DNA of 64,000 nt. It comes from JAHFRG01 sp041495205. Lineage in GTDB: Bacteria > Pseudomonadota > Gammaproteobacteria > Burkholderiales > JAHFRG01. The notes under the pieces were generated by a model that was not told where the DNA came from, made no database searches, and was given only the letters and a program-made list of their open reading frames with translations. Position 1 is the stretch's first letter, and every line of letters begins with the position of its first letter. The stretch is taken from NCBI GenBank assembly GCA_041495205.1, contig JBGQCF010000002.1:1-64000 (forward strand). Direction: 5' to 3'. Positions 16,227-24,004 of this stretch are shown here, one piece after another. Position numbers and translations under genes: made by a program.

Positions 16227-17063
16227 ATGGAAGTCGTTTCCACCATTGAAGCCTTGCGCGCCAGGCTGGGAGGCGAACGCAAAATCGCTTTTGTCCCCAC
16301 CATGGGCAATCTGCACGAGGGGCATCTCGCGCTGATGAAGCTTGCCCGCACGCATGCGCCTTGCGTGGCGGCGAGCATTTTTGTAAATCGCCTGCAATTC
16401 GGCCCGACCGAGGATTTCGCAAAATATCCACGCACCATGGAGGAAGACTGTGCCAAGCTGAAAAGTTGCGGGGTGAACGTGGTGTTCACCCCCGATGAAA
16501 ACGCGCTTTACCCGGTCCCGCAACGGGTGATGGTGGATCTGCCGCCGGTGGCAAACGAGTTGTGCGGCAAGTTCCGCCTTGGGCATTTTCGCGGCGTCGC
16601 CACCGTGGTGCTCAAGCTATTCAATATCGTGCAGCCGCAAATCGCGGTGTTCGGCAAAAAGGACTACCAGCAACTTTTCATCATTGGCGAATTGGTGCGC
16701 GAACTCAATTTGCCGATTGAAATCATCGCGGCAGAGACCGAGCGTGCCTCCCACGGGCTGGCTTTAAGCTCGAGAAACGATTATTTAAGCGCGGCTGAAC
16801 GTCTTGAGGCGGCGCGCCTTTACCGCACGCTCGTATATATAAAGGAGCAAATTGAAGCCGGGGAGCGAGACTTTGACGGATTGCAGGAAAAGGCCGAAAA
16901 AACCCTTGACAGCCATGGCTGGCGAGTGGACTATGTTGCGGTGCGGAAAACCTCCACCCTAGAGCCTGCCCAACCCTCTGATAAAGGTTTGGTTGTGCTG
17001 GGCGCGGCATGGCTTGGAGAAACCCGCCTGATTGATAACGTCGAGGTTTGTATCACAGACTAG
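16227..17063 (+). CDS. panC: Pantothenate synthetase
   Basis: It ligates pantoate and beta-alanine with ATP via pantoyl-adenylate. The 278-residue protein has the HIGH-like motif PTMGNLHEGHLALM (about 25-38), ASIFVNRLQFGPTEDFAKYPRT, the VFGKKDYQQL loop and the KMSKS-like LSSRNDYLS. The C-terminal domain from about residue 185 is the usual lid. It is one base downstream of panB. Confidence 0.97.
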   Translation: MEVVSTIEALRARLGGERKIAFVPTMGNLHEGHLALMKLARTHAPCVAASIFVNRLQFGPTEDFAKYPRTMEEDCAKLKSCGVNVVFTPDENALYPVPQRVMVDLPPVANELCGKFRLGHFRGVATVVLKLFNIVQPQIAVFGKKDYQQLFIIGELVRELNLPIEIIAAETERASHGLALSSRNDYLSAAERLEAARLYRTLVYIKEQIEAGERDFDGLQEKAEKTLDSHGWRVDYVAVRKTSTLEPAQPSDKGLVVLGAAWLGETRLIDNVEVCITD

Positions 17064-17105
17064 GCAGGGTTATACTGACCCACCTCTTATGCGGAGGACG
17101 CTGTC

Positions 17106-17486
17106 ATGCAAAGAACCATGCTCAAAGCCAAGTTGCACCGCGTGCGCGTCACGCACGCCGAATTGCATTACGAAGGTTCCTGCGCGATTGATCAGAGGCT
17201 GATGGATGCGGCGGACATCCGCGAATACCAGCAGGTTGATATTTACAACATCACTAACGGCGAGCGCTTTACCACATATGCCATCCCCGCCGAGCGCGAT
17301 TCCGGAATTGTTTCAATCAATGGTGCTGCGGCGCACAAAGCGAACCTTGGTGATCTTCTGATTATTGCGACTTATGCTGTTTATTCGGAACTGGAGCTGC
17401 AAAAATATCATCCCGAACTGATTTACGTGGACGAGCACAACCGCATTCTCGACCGGCGCCAGGAAATTCCAATGCAGCGGGCTTGA
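17106..17486 (+). CDS. panD: Aspartate 1-decarboxylase (pyruvoyl enzyme)
   Basis: It makes the beta-alanine used by PanC. The 126-residue proenzyme has the self-processing site YEGSCAID; cleavage between Gly24 and Ser25 creates the pyruvoyl cofactor on the new N-terminus. Lys9 and Tyr58-region residues of the active site (MLKAKLHRVRVTHA; NGERFTTYAI) are present. A GGAGG-like site (CGGAGGA) precedes the start. A strong terminator follows, ending the folK-pan run. Confidence 0.97.
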   Translation: MQRTMLKAKLHRVRVTHAELHYEGSCAIDQRLMDAADIREYQQVDIYNITNGERFTTYAIPAERDSGIVSINGAAAHKANLGDLLIIATYAVYSELELQKYHPELIYVDEHNRILDRRQEIPMQRA

Positions 17487-17501
17487 GTTTACAGTGAAAT
17501 G

Positions 17502-17528
17502 AAAAAGCGGCTTGCAAGCCGCTTTTTT
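17502..17528 (+). terminator. Rho-independent terminator after panD
   Basis: The stem AAAAAGCGGCTT/AAGCCGCTTTTT with a 3-4 base loop, followed by a T-run ending at 17529, 16 bp after the panD stop. This is the end of the hda/pcnB/pan transcription run. Confidence 0.88.
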
Positions 17529-17534
17529 TATTGC

Positions 17535-17585
17535 TGCCGGGGGAGGGACTCGAACCCTCATGATCGGGTGGGATTTTAGTTCCGG
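17535..17585 (-). pseudogene. Degenerate 3' half of a tRNA-Leu gene
   Basis: Bases 17535-17562 are an exact 28-base copy of the 3' end of the intact tRNA-Leu at 17651-17678 (acceptor strand, T arm, start of variable arm). Further in, the minus strand reads GGA-ACTAAAA-TCC, a damaged anticodon arm resembling tRNA-Leu(UAA). The D arm and 5' acceptor strand are missing, and the terminal CCA has become GCA. It cannot fold as a tRNA. It is either a decayed tandem tRNA-Leu or the footprint of an element that once used the tRNA 3' end as an attachment site. Confidence 0.65.
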
Positions 17586-17647
17586 CTCACGCGGCCTGCG
17601 GCGCATGAGCCTGCACTGAAATCCGGCGCTGCGGCATGGGCCGCGAC

Positions 17648-17734
17648 TGGTGCCGGGGGAGGGACTCGAACCCTCATGGTGTTGCCACCACCGGATTTTG
17701 AGTCCGGCGCGTCTACCGATTCCGCCATCCCGGC
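17648..17734 (-). tRNA. tRNA-Leu (anticodon CAA)
   Basis: On the minus strand the gene begins GCCGGGATGGCGGAATCGG and ends CCCCCGGCA plus an encoded CCA. The anticodon loop CTCAAAA, in the stem CCGGA/TCCGG, gives anticodon CAA, which decodes UUG. A long variable arm (GGTGGTGGCAACACC) and the GGTTCGAGTCC T arm confirm a class II tRNA-Leu. All 7 acceptor pairs are intact. The 87-base length, including CCA, is normal. Confidence 0.95.
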
Positions 17735-17737
17735 TTA

Positions 17738-17783
17738 GGAACCTCTGAACAAATTCCCCAAGTAGGGCTTGTCAAGAGGTTCC
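17738..17783. repeat. 46-bp mini-element sharing termini with the 274-bp repeat
   Basis: GGAACCTCT (17738-17746) and AGAGGTTCC (17775-17783) are a perfect 9-bp inverted pair identical to the outermost bases of the 274-bp element, enclosing only 28 bp of unrelated sequence. It starts 3 bp from the 5' end of tRNA-Leu. It is most simply an internally deleted relative of the larger element. Confidence 0.6.
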
Positions 17784-17862
17784 AAAGAGTGGGGATTATC
17801 CACTAAAAAGTATTTTCCGGGCAAGATTAGGCCTATCTCATCAATAGTCATGTGCGACAGCC

Positions 17863-18891
17863 ATGCAAACCAGGGACTTTGATTATGAATTGCCGCAGGA
17901 ATTGATTGCGCAGGTTCCCGCTGAGCAGCGCGACGCGAGCCGTTTACTTTATCTTGATGGCGCAAGCGGCAATTTGCGCGGTTGCCGGTTTGGCGACTTG
18001 CCGCAATTCGTGAAGGCTGGCGATGTGATGGTGTTGAATGATACCCGTGTCATCAAAGCCCGTCTGTTCGGGGAGAAAGAAAGCGGCGGTAAAGTGGAAA
18101 TACTGGTCGAGCGGATTCTTGGCGACCATGATGTTTTGGCACAAGTGCGCGCCAGCCATGCGCCCCGGCCAAACGCGCGCTTGATTCTGGCAAAGCAGTT
18201 GCACGCGATAGTGGAAGAGCGCCGGGGTGAATTCTACAAGCTGCGCTTTGAGAGCAAAGAAACGGTATGGAACCTGCTGGAGCAGTTTGGCGCGATGCCG
18301 CTGCCACCTTACATCTCGCGCCCCGCTTCAGAGCTCGACGAGACGCGTTATCAGACCGTGTATGCGCGCGAACCGGGCGCAGTGGCGGCACCCACCGCTG
18401 GTTTGCATTTTGACCCGGCGATGCTCGACAATCTGCGCGGGAAGGGAGTAAGGATAGCTTTTGTGACGTTGCATGTGGGCGCAGGAACGTTCCAGCCGGT
18501 GCGAGTGGAAAATATCGCCAAGCATAAAATGCACAGCGAGTGGTACAGCGTCCCCGCAAAGACGGTATCCATGATTGAAATGGCGAAACGGGAAGGCGGA
18601 CGCGTCATGGCAGTGGGCAGCACCAGCCTGCGCGCGCTGGAAGCGGCAGCAACAAAAGGCCGATTGCAAGCCGGCAGCGGCGAAACCGACATCTTCATCA
18701 CCCCGGGCTACCGTTTTCGGGTGGTGGAGCGGCTGCTTACCAATTTCCATTTGCCGTGCTCCACGCTGCTGATGCTGGTTTCGGCTTTTGGCGGAATGGA
18801 AAACATACGCCGTGCTTACCGCCACGCGGTGGAGCTCCGCTACCGCTTTTTCAGCTACGGTGATGCCATGCTGATTGAAAGACAGGATTAA
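17863..18891 (+). CDS. queA: S-adenosylmethionine:tRNA ribosyltransferase-isomerase
   Basis: It builds the epoxycyclopentanediol of epoxyqueuosine on preQ1-tRNA, using SAM as the ribosyl donor. The 342-residue protein has the QueA landmarks FDYELPQELIAQVPAEQRDASRLL, VMVLNDTRVIKARLFG, MPLPPYI, the PTAGLHFD motif, LHVGAGTFQPVR and NFHLPCSTLLMLVSAF. Its partner tgt follows after a 157-bp gap holding a palindromic repeat, so the two queuosine genes probably still share transcription with yajC-secDF. Confidence 0.97.
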   Translation: MQTRDFDYELPQELIAQVPAEQRDASRLLYLDGASGNLRGCRFGDLPQFVKAGDVMVLNDTRVIKARLFGEKESGGKVEILVERILGDHDVLAQVRASHAPRPNARLILAKQLHAIVEERRGEFYKLRFESKETVWNLLEQFGAMPLPPYISRPASELDETRYQTVYAREPGAVAAPTAGLHFDPAMLDNLRGKGVRIAFVTLHVGAGTFQPVRVENIAKHKMHSEWYSVPAKTVSMIEMAKREGGRVMAVGSTSLRALEAAATKGRLQAGSGETDIFITPGYRFRVVERLLTNFHLPCSTLLMLVSAFGGMENIRRAYRHAVELRYRFFSYGDAMLIERQD

Positions 18892-19030
18892 CCGCGGAGG
18901 ACGCCGAGGAAAACCTTAATGCACATGATTAACAGGATTTTTACAAGATTTACAGGATTGAATCTTGTTAATCCTGCGTCATCCTGACAATCCTGATTGA
19001 TTTTGTATTTTTCTGCGTCGTCTCCGCGGT
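18891..19030. repeat. 140-bp imperfect palindrome between queA and tgt
   Basis: The outer arms are ACCGCGGAGGACGCCGAGG (18891-18909) and, on the other side, CTGCGTCGTCTCCGCGGT (19013-19030), imperfect complements. The interior holds alternating ACAGGAT and ATCCTG words around AATCTTGTTAATCCTG. Both the CGCGGAGGACGC and the ACAGGATTAACAGG wordings recur as intergenic palindromes in many unrelated bacteria. There is no coding potential. It could act as an mRNA stabiliser or attenuator within the queA-tgt transcript. Confidence 0.6.
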
Positions 19031-19048
19031 GAAAAGAGGTTTTGACGA

Positions 19049-20155
19049 ATGAAATTTGAATTAAAAGCCCAAGATGGTCGCACCCGCTGCGGGGCGCTCA
19101 CGCTTGATCACGGCACCGTGGCAACACCCGCCTTCATGCCGGTCGGCACCTACGGTGCTGTGAAAGCACTGAGCCCTGCCGAGCTGAAGCAAATAGGCGC
19201 CGACATCATATTGGGCAACAGCTTTCATTTGTGGCTGCGTCCGGGGTTGGAGGTCATCGAAGCGCATGGCGGCTTGCACCGCTTCATGGCTTGGGACGGG
19301 CCGCTACTCACCGATTCCGGCGGGTACCAAGTATACAGCCTGGGCAAGTTGCGCAAGGTGAGTGAAGAGGGCGTGCAATTCCAGTCGCCGGTAAACGGCG
19401 ACCGTTGTTTCCTCTCGCCTGAAGAAGCAATGCGCATCCAGCGCGTGCTGAATGCGGATATCGCGATGGTGTTCGACGAATGCACGCCTTACCCCGCGGA
19501 TGAAGGACAAGCGAGGAAGTCAATGCAGCTTTCCTTGCGCTGGGCGGAGCGCTCGAAACGCGCGCATGAAAGCAATCGCAACGCATTGTTCGGCATCGTT
19601 CAAGGTGGCATGCACGAACACTTGCGCGAGGAATCGCTACGGGGTTTGGTTGATATCGGATTTGATGGTTACGCCATCGGCGGGCTGTCGGTGGGCGAGC
19701 CCAAGCGCGACATGCAACGCGTTCTCAAACACATCGCTTCGCAATTGCCGCAGGATAAGCCGCGCTATTTGATGGGAGTGGGCACTCCGGAGGACATTGT
19801 GAACGCAGTGGGAGAGGGAATGGATATGTTCGATTGCGTATTGCCGACGCGCAATGCCCGAAACGGCTGGATTTTTACCCGGCACGGCACGATCAAGTTG
19901 AGGAACGCCCAATACCGCGACGATGTGCGGCCTCTTGATGAGAACTGCAGCTGTTACACCTGCAAGCACTTCACCCGTGCTTATTTGCATCACTTGCAGC
20001 GGGTCAATGAAATTCTCGGGGCACGACTTAACACCATCCACAATCTGTATTACTACCTGCAATTGATGCGCGGGCTGCGCACTGCCATCTCAGCCGGCCG
20101 CTTTGCCGATTTTGTGGAGGAGTTCAAGCAAGCGCGCCACAGCGTGCTAAAATAG
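19049..20155 (+). CDS. tgt: tRNA-guanine transglycosylase
   Basis: It exchanges guanine-34 of GUN-anticodon tRNAs for preQ1. The 368-residue protein has the nucleophile/base region TDSGGYQVYSL (about 89-99), GIVQGGMHEHLREES, the GGLSVGEPK substrate loop, the catalytic Asp in MFDCVLPTRNARNG and the zinc site CSCYTCKHFTRAYLHHL. The ribosome-binding site is GAGG, eight bases before the ATG. It lies upstream of yajC-secD-secF, the standard proteobacterial order. Confidence 0.98.
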   Translation: MKFELKAQDGRTRCGALTLDHGTVATPAFMPVGTYGAVKALSPAELKQIGADIILGNSFHLWLRPGLEVIEAHGGLHRFMAWDGPLLTDSGGYQVYSLGKLRKVSEEGVQFQSPVNGDRCFLSPEEAMRIQRVLNADIAMVFDECTPYPADEGQARKSMQLSLRWAERSKRAHESNRNALFGIVQGGMHEHLREESLRGLVDIGFDGYAIGGLSVGEPKRDMQRVLKHIASQLPQDKPRYLMGVGTPEDIVNAVGEGMDMFDCVLPTRNARNGWIFTRHGTIKLRNAQYRDDVRPLDENCSCYTCKHFTRAYLHHLQRVNEILGARLNTIHNLYYYLQLMRGLRTAISAGRFADFVEEFKQARHSVLK

Positions 20156-20184
20156 CGCCTTTATTTGAGTCCAGGGGGGTGAAC

Positions 20185-20514
20185 GTGCTGATGAGCGAAG
20201 CTTTTGCGCAAACCGCGGCGCCTGCGCAGCAAGGGCTGGACTGGATTGGGTTGATGCCCCTGGTGTTGCTGTTTGCGCTGCTGTATTTCCTGATGATCCG
20301 GCCGCAAATGAAGCGCGGCAAGGAACACAAGACGATGACGGAGTCGCTGCAAAAAGGTGACGAAGTCATCACCGGCGGCGGGGTGCTGGGCAGGGTCATC
20401 AAGGTCGGCGACAACTACGTGACGCTGCAAGTGGCCGAGAACGTGGAAATTCAAGTGCAGAAGGCGGCGATTCAGACGTTGCTGCCGAAGGGCAGCATCA
20501 AGAACGCCAATTAG
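20185..20514 (+). CDS. yajC: Sec translocon accessory subunit YajC
   Basis: A small single-span membrane protein of the SecDF-YajC complex. After a short periplasmic N-terminus (MLMSEAFAQTAAP) comes the membrane helix WIGLMPLVLLFALLYFLMIRPQMKR, then the cytoplasmic domain with LQKGDEVITGGGVLGRV. I choose GTG 20185, six bases after AGGGGGG, since it gives the typical MLxSEAFAQ opening. GTG 20179 and ATG 20191 are alternatives. It ends 2 bp before secD. Confidence 0.93.
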   Translation: MLMSEAFAQTAAPAQQGLDWIGLMPLVLLFALLYFLMIRPQMKRGKEHKTMTESLQKGDEVITGGGVLGRVIKVGDNYVTLQVAENVEIQVQKAAIQTLLPKGSIKNAN

Positions 20515-20516
20515 CG

Positions 20517-22379
20517 ATGAACCGCTACCCGCTCTGGAAATACATCCTTATCGGTGTTGCGCTGCTGCTGGGATTAATCTATACACTGCCCAATCTGTTC
20601 GGCGAAGTTCCCGCGGTGCAGATTCTTCCGGCCAAATCGGCGCTAAAAGTGGATACCGGCCTGTTGCAGCGAGTGCAAGAGGCGCTCGCCAAAGCGAAAG
20701 TTCCCGTACAAGGCGCCTTTCTCGACGTCAACACCATTAAAGTACGCTTCGCCGACACCGATACTCAACTCAAAGCCAAGGATGTGCTGCAATCGCAGTT
20801 GGGCGATGACTATGTGATTGCGCTTAACCTGCTGTCGAGTTCCCCGCACTGGCTCTCCAACATCAGCGCGCTTCCCATGTACCTGGGGCTGGATTTGCGC
20901 GGCGGCGTGTATTTCCTGCTGCAGGTGGACATGAAAGCAGCGCTGGAAAAGGCGGCGGAACGCTATACCAATGACATCCGCAGCAGCCTGCGCGAGAAAA
21001 AAATTGCCTACTCCGGCGTCACCCGCGATGGGCAGGCGGTCACGGTCAAATTCAGGGACGTCGAATCCCGCACCAAGGGCCTGGCCGAAATCAGCAAGAG
21101 CTTTCCCGATTTGGCGCTGAAAGAAGTGGACGACGGCGAACCGAAGCTTACTGCCACGCTCACACCGCCGGCGCAGACCAGGGTTCAGGAATTCTCGCTG
21201 CAGCAGAACATCACCACGCTGCGCAACCGCGTAAATGAACTCGGCGTGGCCGAGCCGATTATCCAGCAGCAGGGCGCCGACCGTGTGGTGGTGCAACTGC
21301 CTGGCGTACAGGATACGGCAAAAGCAAAGGACATACTTGGGCGCACCGCGACTCTGGAAGTGCGCATGGTGGATGAAGAGCACTCGGATCCGGCTTCGCT
21401 GCAAGCGGCGGCCCAGGGACAACTTCCGCTGGGCGACGAACTTTACAAAGAAAGAAACGGTATTCCGGTGCTGGTGAAAAAGAATGTGGTGCTGACGGGC
21501 GAGCGCATCAGCGATGCCCAGCCGGGCTACGACGGGCAGACCGGGGAGCCCGCGGTGCATATCACGCTGGATGGCGCCGGCGCACGCATTTTTCAGCTGG
21601 TCACCCGCGAAAATGTCGGCAAACGTATGGCGGTTTTGCTCATCGAAAAAGGCAAGGCGGAAGTGGTGACTGCACCGGTCATTCGCGCCGAGATCGGCGG
21701 GGGCAGAGTACAGATCAGCGGCGGCCGGATGAATGTAGAGGAAGCGCGCGATATCGCTTTGCTGCTGCGTGCAGGCGCGCTGGCTGCGCCTATGGAAATC
21801 ATCGAGGAGCGCACCGTGGGGCCGAGCCTCGGCGCCGACAATATCAAGCGGGGCTTTCATTCCACGTGGATCGGGTTTTCCGCGATTGCCATTTTCATGA
21901 TCGCGTATTATCTGCTGTTTGGTTTGATTTCGGTGGTGGCGCTGGCGGTCAACGTGCTGTTTCTGGTGGCGCTGCTTTCCATGCTGCAAGCGACGCTCAC
22001 CCTACCCGGCATGGCGGGCATTGCGCTCACCGTGGGCATGGCGATTGACGCCAACGTGCTGATCAACGAGCGCGTCCGCGAAGAACTCCGCAGCGGCACC
22101 ACGCCGCAGGCGGCGATCCACGCCGGCTACGAACGCGCTTTCGGCACCATTCTCGACACCAACATTACCACGCTGATCGCCGGCATTGCGCTGTTCATGT
22201 TCGGCTCGGGGCCGGTGCGCGGTTTCGCGGTGGTGCTGTGCCTGGGGATATTGACCTCGATGTTCAGCGCAGTGATGGTCTCGCGCAGCATGGTCAATCT
22301 GATTTACGGCAGCCGCCGCAAGCTGGAGAAACTTTCCGCCGGCCAAGCATGGCACCCGGCGGCTGAAAACAAAGGCTGA
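20517..22379 (+). CDS. secD: Protein translocase subunit SecD
   Basis: An RND-type component that uses proton motive force to help release and pull exported proteins at the periplasmic face. The 620-residue protein has one N-terminal helix (WKYILIGVALLLGLIYTLPNL), a large periplasmic P1 domain of about 400 residues containing the YLGLDLRGGVYFLLQVDM motif, and five C-terminal helices with MAGIALTVGMAIDANVLINERVREELRSG and TTLIAGIALFMFGSGPVRGFAV. It sits between yajC and secF, 14 bp before secF. Confidence 0.97.
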   Translation: MNRYPLWKYILIGVALLLGLIYTLPNLFGEVPAVQILPAKSALKVDTGLLQRVQEALAKAKVPVQGAFLDVNTIKVRFADTDTQLKAKDVLQSQLGDDYVIALNLLSSSPHWLSNISALPMYLGLDLRGGVYFLLQVDMKAALEKAAERYTNDIRSSLREKKIAYSGVTRDGQAVTVKFRDVESRTKGLAEISKSFPDLALKEVDDGEPKLTATLTPPAQTRVQEFSLQQNITTLRNRVNELGVAEPIIQQQGADRVVVQLPGVQDTAKAKDILGRTATLEVRMVDEEHSDPASLQAAAQGQLPLGDELYKERNGIPVLVKKNVVLTGERISDAQPGYDGQTGEPAVHITLDGAGARIFQLVTRENVGKRMAVLLIEKGKAEVVTAPVIRAEIGGGRVQISGGRMNVEEARDIALLLRAGALAAPMEIIEERTVGPSLGADNIKRGFHSTWIGFSAIAIFMIAYYLLFGLISVVALAVNVLFLVALLSMLQATLTLPGMAGIALTVGMAIDANVLINERVREELRSGTTPQAAIHAGYERAFGTILDTNITTLIAGIALFMFGSGPVRGFAVVLCLGILTSMFSAVMVSRSMVNLIYGSRRKLEKLSAGQAWHPAAENKG

Positions 22380-22393
22380 TCCAGGATATAACC

Positions 22394-23323
22394 ATGGAAT
22401 TTTTCAGAATCAAACACGACATCCCGTTCATGCGCCACGCGCTGGTGTTCAACGTGATTTCCCTCATCACGTTCATTCTCGCGGTGGTGTTCCTTGCCAC
22501 CAAAGGCTTGAATTTCGGCGTGGATTTTACCGGCGGCACGGTGATGGAAGTCAATTACACGCAGACGGCCGACATTCACAAAATCCGCGAGTCCCTGGGA
22601 AAGCTGGGCTTTAGTGACGCCAGCGTGCAGAATTTCGGCACCTCGCGCGATGTGTTGATCAGGCTGCCGGTCAAAACCGGCATAACCGGCGCCAAGTTGA
22701 GCGAGCAGGTGCTGGATGCGCTGCGTCAGGACGATAAAACGGTGCAGATGCGGCGGGTGGAATTCGTGGGACCCCAAGTCGGCAAAGAGCTCGTCTACAA
22801 CGGTTCATTAGCGTTGCTGCTGGTTTCCATCGGTATCGTGCTCTACCTGTGGATGCGCTTCGAGGTGAAATTCGGGTTTGCCGCGATCATTGCCAATTTG
22901 CACGACGTGGTCATCATTCTCGGCTTCTTTTCCTTTTTCCAATGGGAGTTTTCGCTCTCCGTGCTGGCAGCGGTGCTGGCAATTCTCGGCTATTCGGTGA
23001 ACGAGTCGGTGGTGGTGTTTGACCGGATACGCGAAAACTTCCGCAAGATGCGCAGGGCGAGCACGCCGGAGATCATCAACAACGCCATTACCCGCACCAT
23101 GTCGCGCACCATCATCACTCACGGTTGCACCCAGCTGATGGTGACCTCGATGCTGTTTTTCGGCGGCGAAACGCTGCATTATTTTGCGCTGGCGCTCACC
23201 ATCGGGATTCTCTTCGGCATATATTCCTCGGTGCTGGTGGCGAGTCCTATCGTGATGTGGCTCGGCGTGACGCGCGAGGATTTCATCAAGCCGGATAAAC
23301 AAGCCGCGACGCAAACCCCGTAA
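22394..23323 (+). CDS. secF: Protein translocase subunit SecF
   Basis: The 309-residue partner of SecD. It has the first helix (HALVFNVISLITFILAVVFL), the LNFGVDFTGGTVMEV motif, a shorter periplasmic domain, and C-terminal helices including ILGYSVNESVVVFDRIRENFR and SRTIITHGCTQLMVTSMLFFGGETL, where conserved Asp and Arg residues serve proton coupling. The DedA-type gene follows at 13 bp and may be cotranscribed. Confidence 0.97.
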   Translation: MEFFRIKHDIPFMRHALVFNVISLITFILAVVFLATKGLNFGVDFTGGTVMEVNYTQTADIHKIRESLGKLGFSDASVQNFGTSRDVLIRLPVKTGITGAKLSEQVLDALRQDDKTVQMRRVEFVGPQVGKELVYNGSLALLLVSIGIVLYLWMRFEVKFGFAAIIANLHDVVIILGFFSFFQWEFSLSVLAAVLAILGYSVNESVVVFDRIRENFRKMRRASTPEIINNAITRTMSRTIITHGCTQLMVTSMLFFGGETLHYFALALTIGILFGIYSSVLVASPIVMWLGVTREDFIKPDKQAATQTP

Positions 23324-23336
23324 CGGCGCGCCCGAC

Positions 23337-23972
23337 GTGGAAGTCATTTCCAGCTTTTTCGGCCTGCTGACCCATCTTGATCAGCATCTGCTGTCGCTAT
23401 TGCAGAACTACGGCGGCTGGATTTACCTGATTCTGTTCCTGATCATTTTCTGCGAAACCGGCTTGGTGGTGACGCCATTTCTGCCGGGGGATTCATTACT
23501 TTTCGTAACCGGAACATTGGCGGCGACAGGCGCGCTCAACCTGCAGGGAGTTGCGATATTGCTCATGGCTGCGTCATTTTCAGGCGACAACTCCAATTAC
23601 TGGATTGGCCGTTACCTCGGCCCCAAGGTGTTACGCAAAGAGCAATCGCGCTTCTTCAACCGCAGCTATCTTGAAAAAACTCAGCGTTTTTACGAAAAAC
23701 ACGGGGGCAAGACCATCCTAGTGGCGCGCTTTATTCCCATCATCCGCACTTTTGCGCCTTTTGTTGCAGGAATCGGGCGCATGCGCTATCTGCGCTTTGT
23801 GCTGTACAGTCTGGGCGGGAGTGTGTTCTGGATCAGCTTTTTCGTGTTCGGAGGTTTCTACTTCGGCAATGTTCCGCTGGTGAAACAAAATCTGACCGCG
23901 TTCATTTTTCTGATTATATTTGTTTCTATCCTGCCCGGCGTGGTTGAATATTTGCGCAGCCGGGCGCGCTAA
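23337..23972 (+). CDS. DedA family membrane protein (undecaprenyl-phosphate/lipid flippase-type)
   Basis: A 211-residue protein of the SNARE-associated/DedA family. It has the re-entrant F-x-E-x-G signature IIFCETGLVVTPFLPGDSLLF (about 36-56), then GDNSNYWIGRYLG, the amphipathic EKHGGKTILVARFIPIIRTFAPFVAGIGRM (conserved Glu and Arg residues needed for function in E. coli YqjA/YghB), and two C-terminal helices. DedA proteins recycle undecaprenyl phosphate or other lipids and support proton-dependent envelope homeostasis. It starts at GTG, 13 bp after secF. Confidence 0.9.
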   Translation: MEVISSFFGLLTHLDQHLLSLLQNYGGWIYLILFLIIFCETGLVVTPFLPGDSLLFVTGTLAATGALNLQGVAILLMAASFSGDNSNYWIGRYLGPKVLRKEQSRFFNRSYLEKTQRFYEKHGGKTILVARFIPIIRTFAPFVAGIGRMRYLRFVLYSLGGSVFWISFFVFGGFYFGNVPLVKQNLTAFIFLIIFVSILPGVVEYLRSRAR

Positions 23973-23988
23973 TCCTTATCCCAGCCTT

Positions 23989-24004
23989 CCCCCGCTTGCG
24001 GGGG
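23989..24004. terminator. GC-rich hairpin between convergent dedA-type gene and purB
   Basis: A perfect CCCCCGC-TT-GCGGGGG stem-loop, one base from the purB stop codon. Neither side has a T-run, so intrinsic termination would be weak. It may rather protect mRNA 3' ends of the two convergent genes. Confidence 0.4.

Noticed and set aside
20643..21989. A 448-codon minus-strand frame opposite secD
   Set aside because: Antisense to a certain gene, of mirror composition and with no ribosome-binding site or neighbours on that strand.
23989..24004. A strong intrinsic terminator between the dedA-type gene and purB
   Set aside because: The hairpin is perfect, but no T-run follows on either strand, so it is listed only as a weak candidate.
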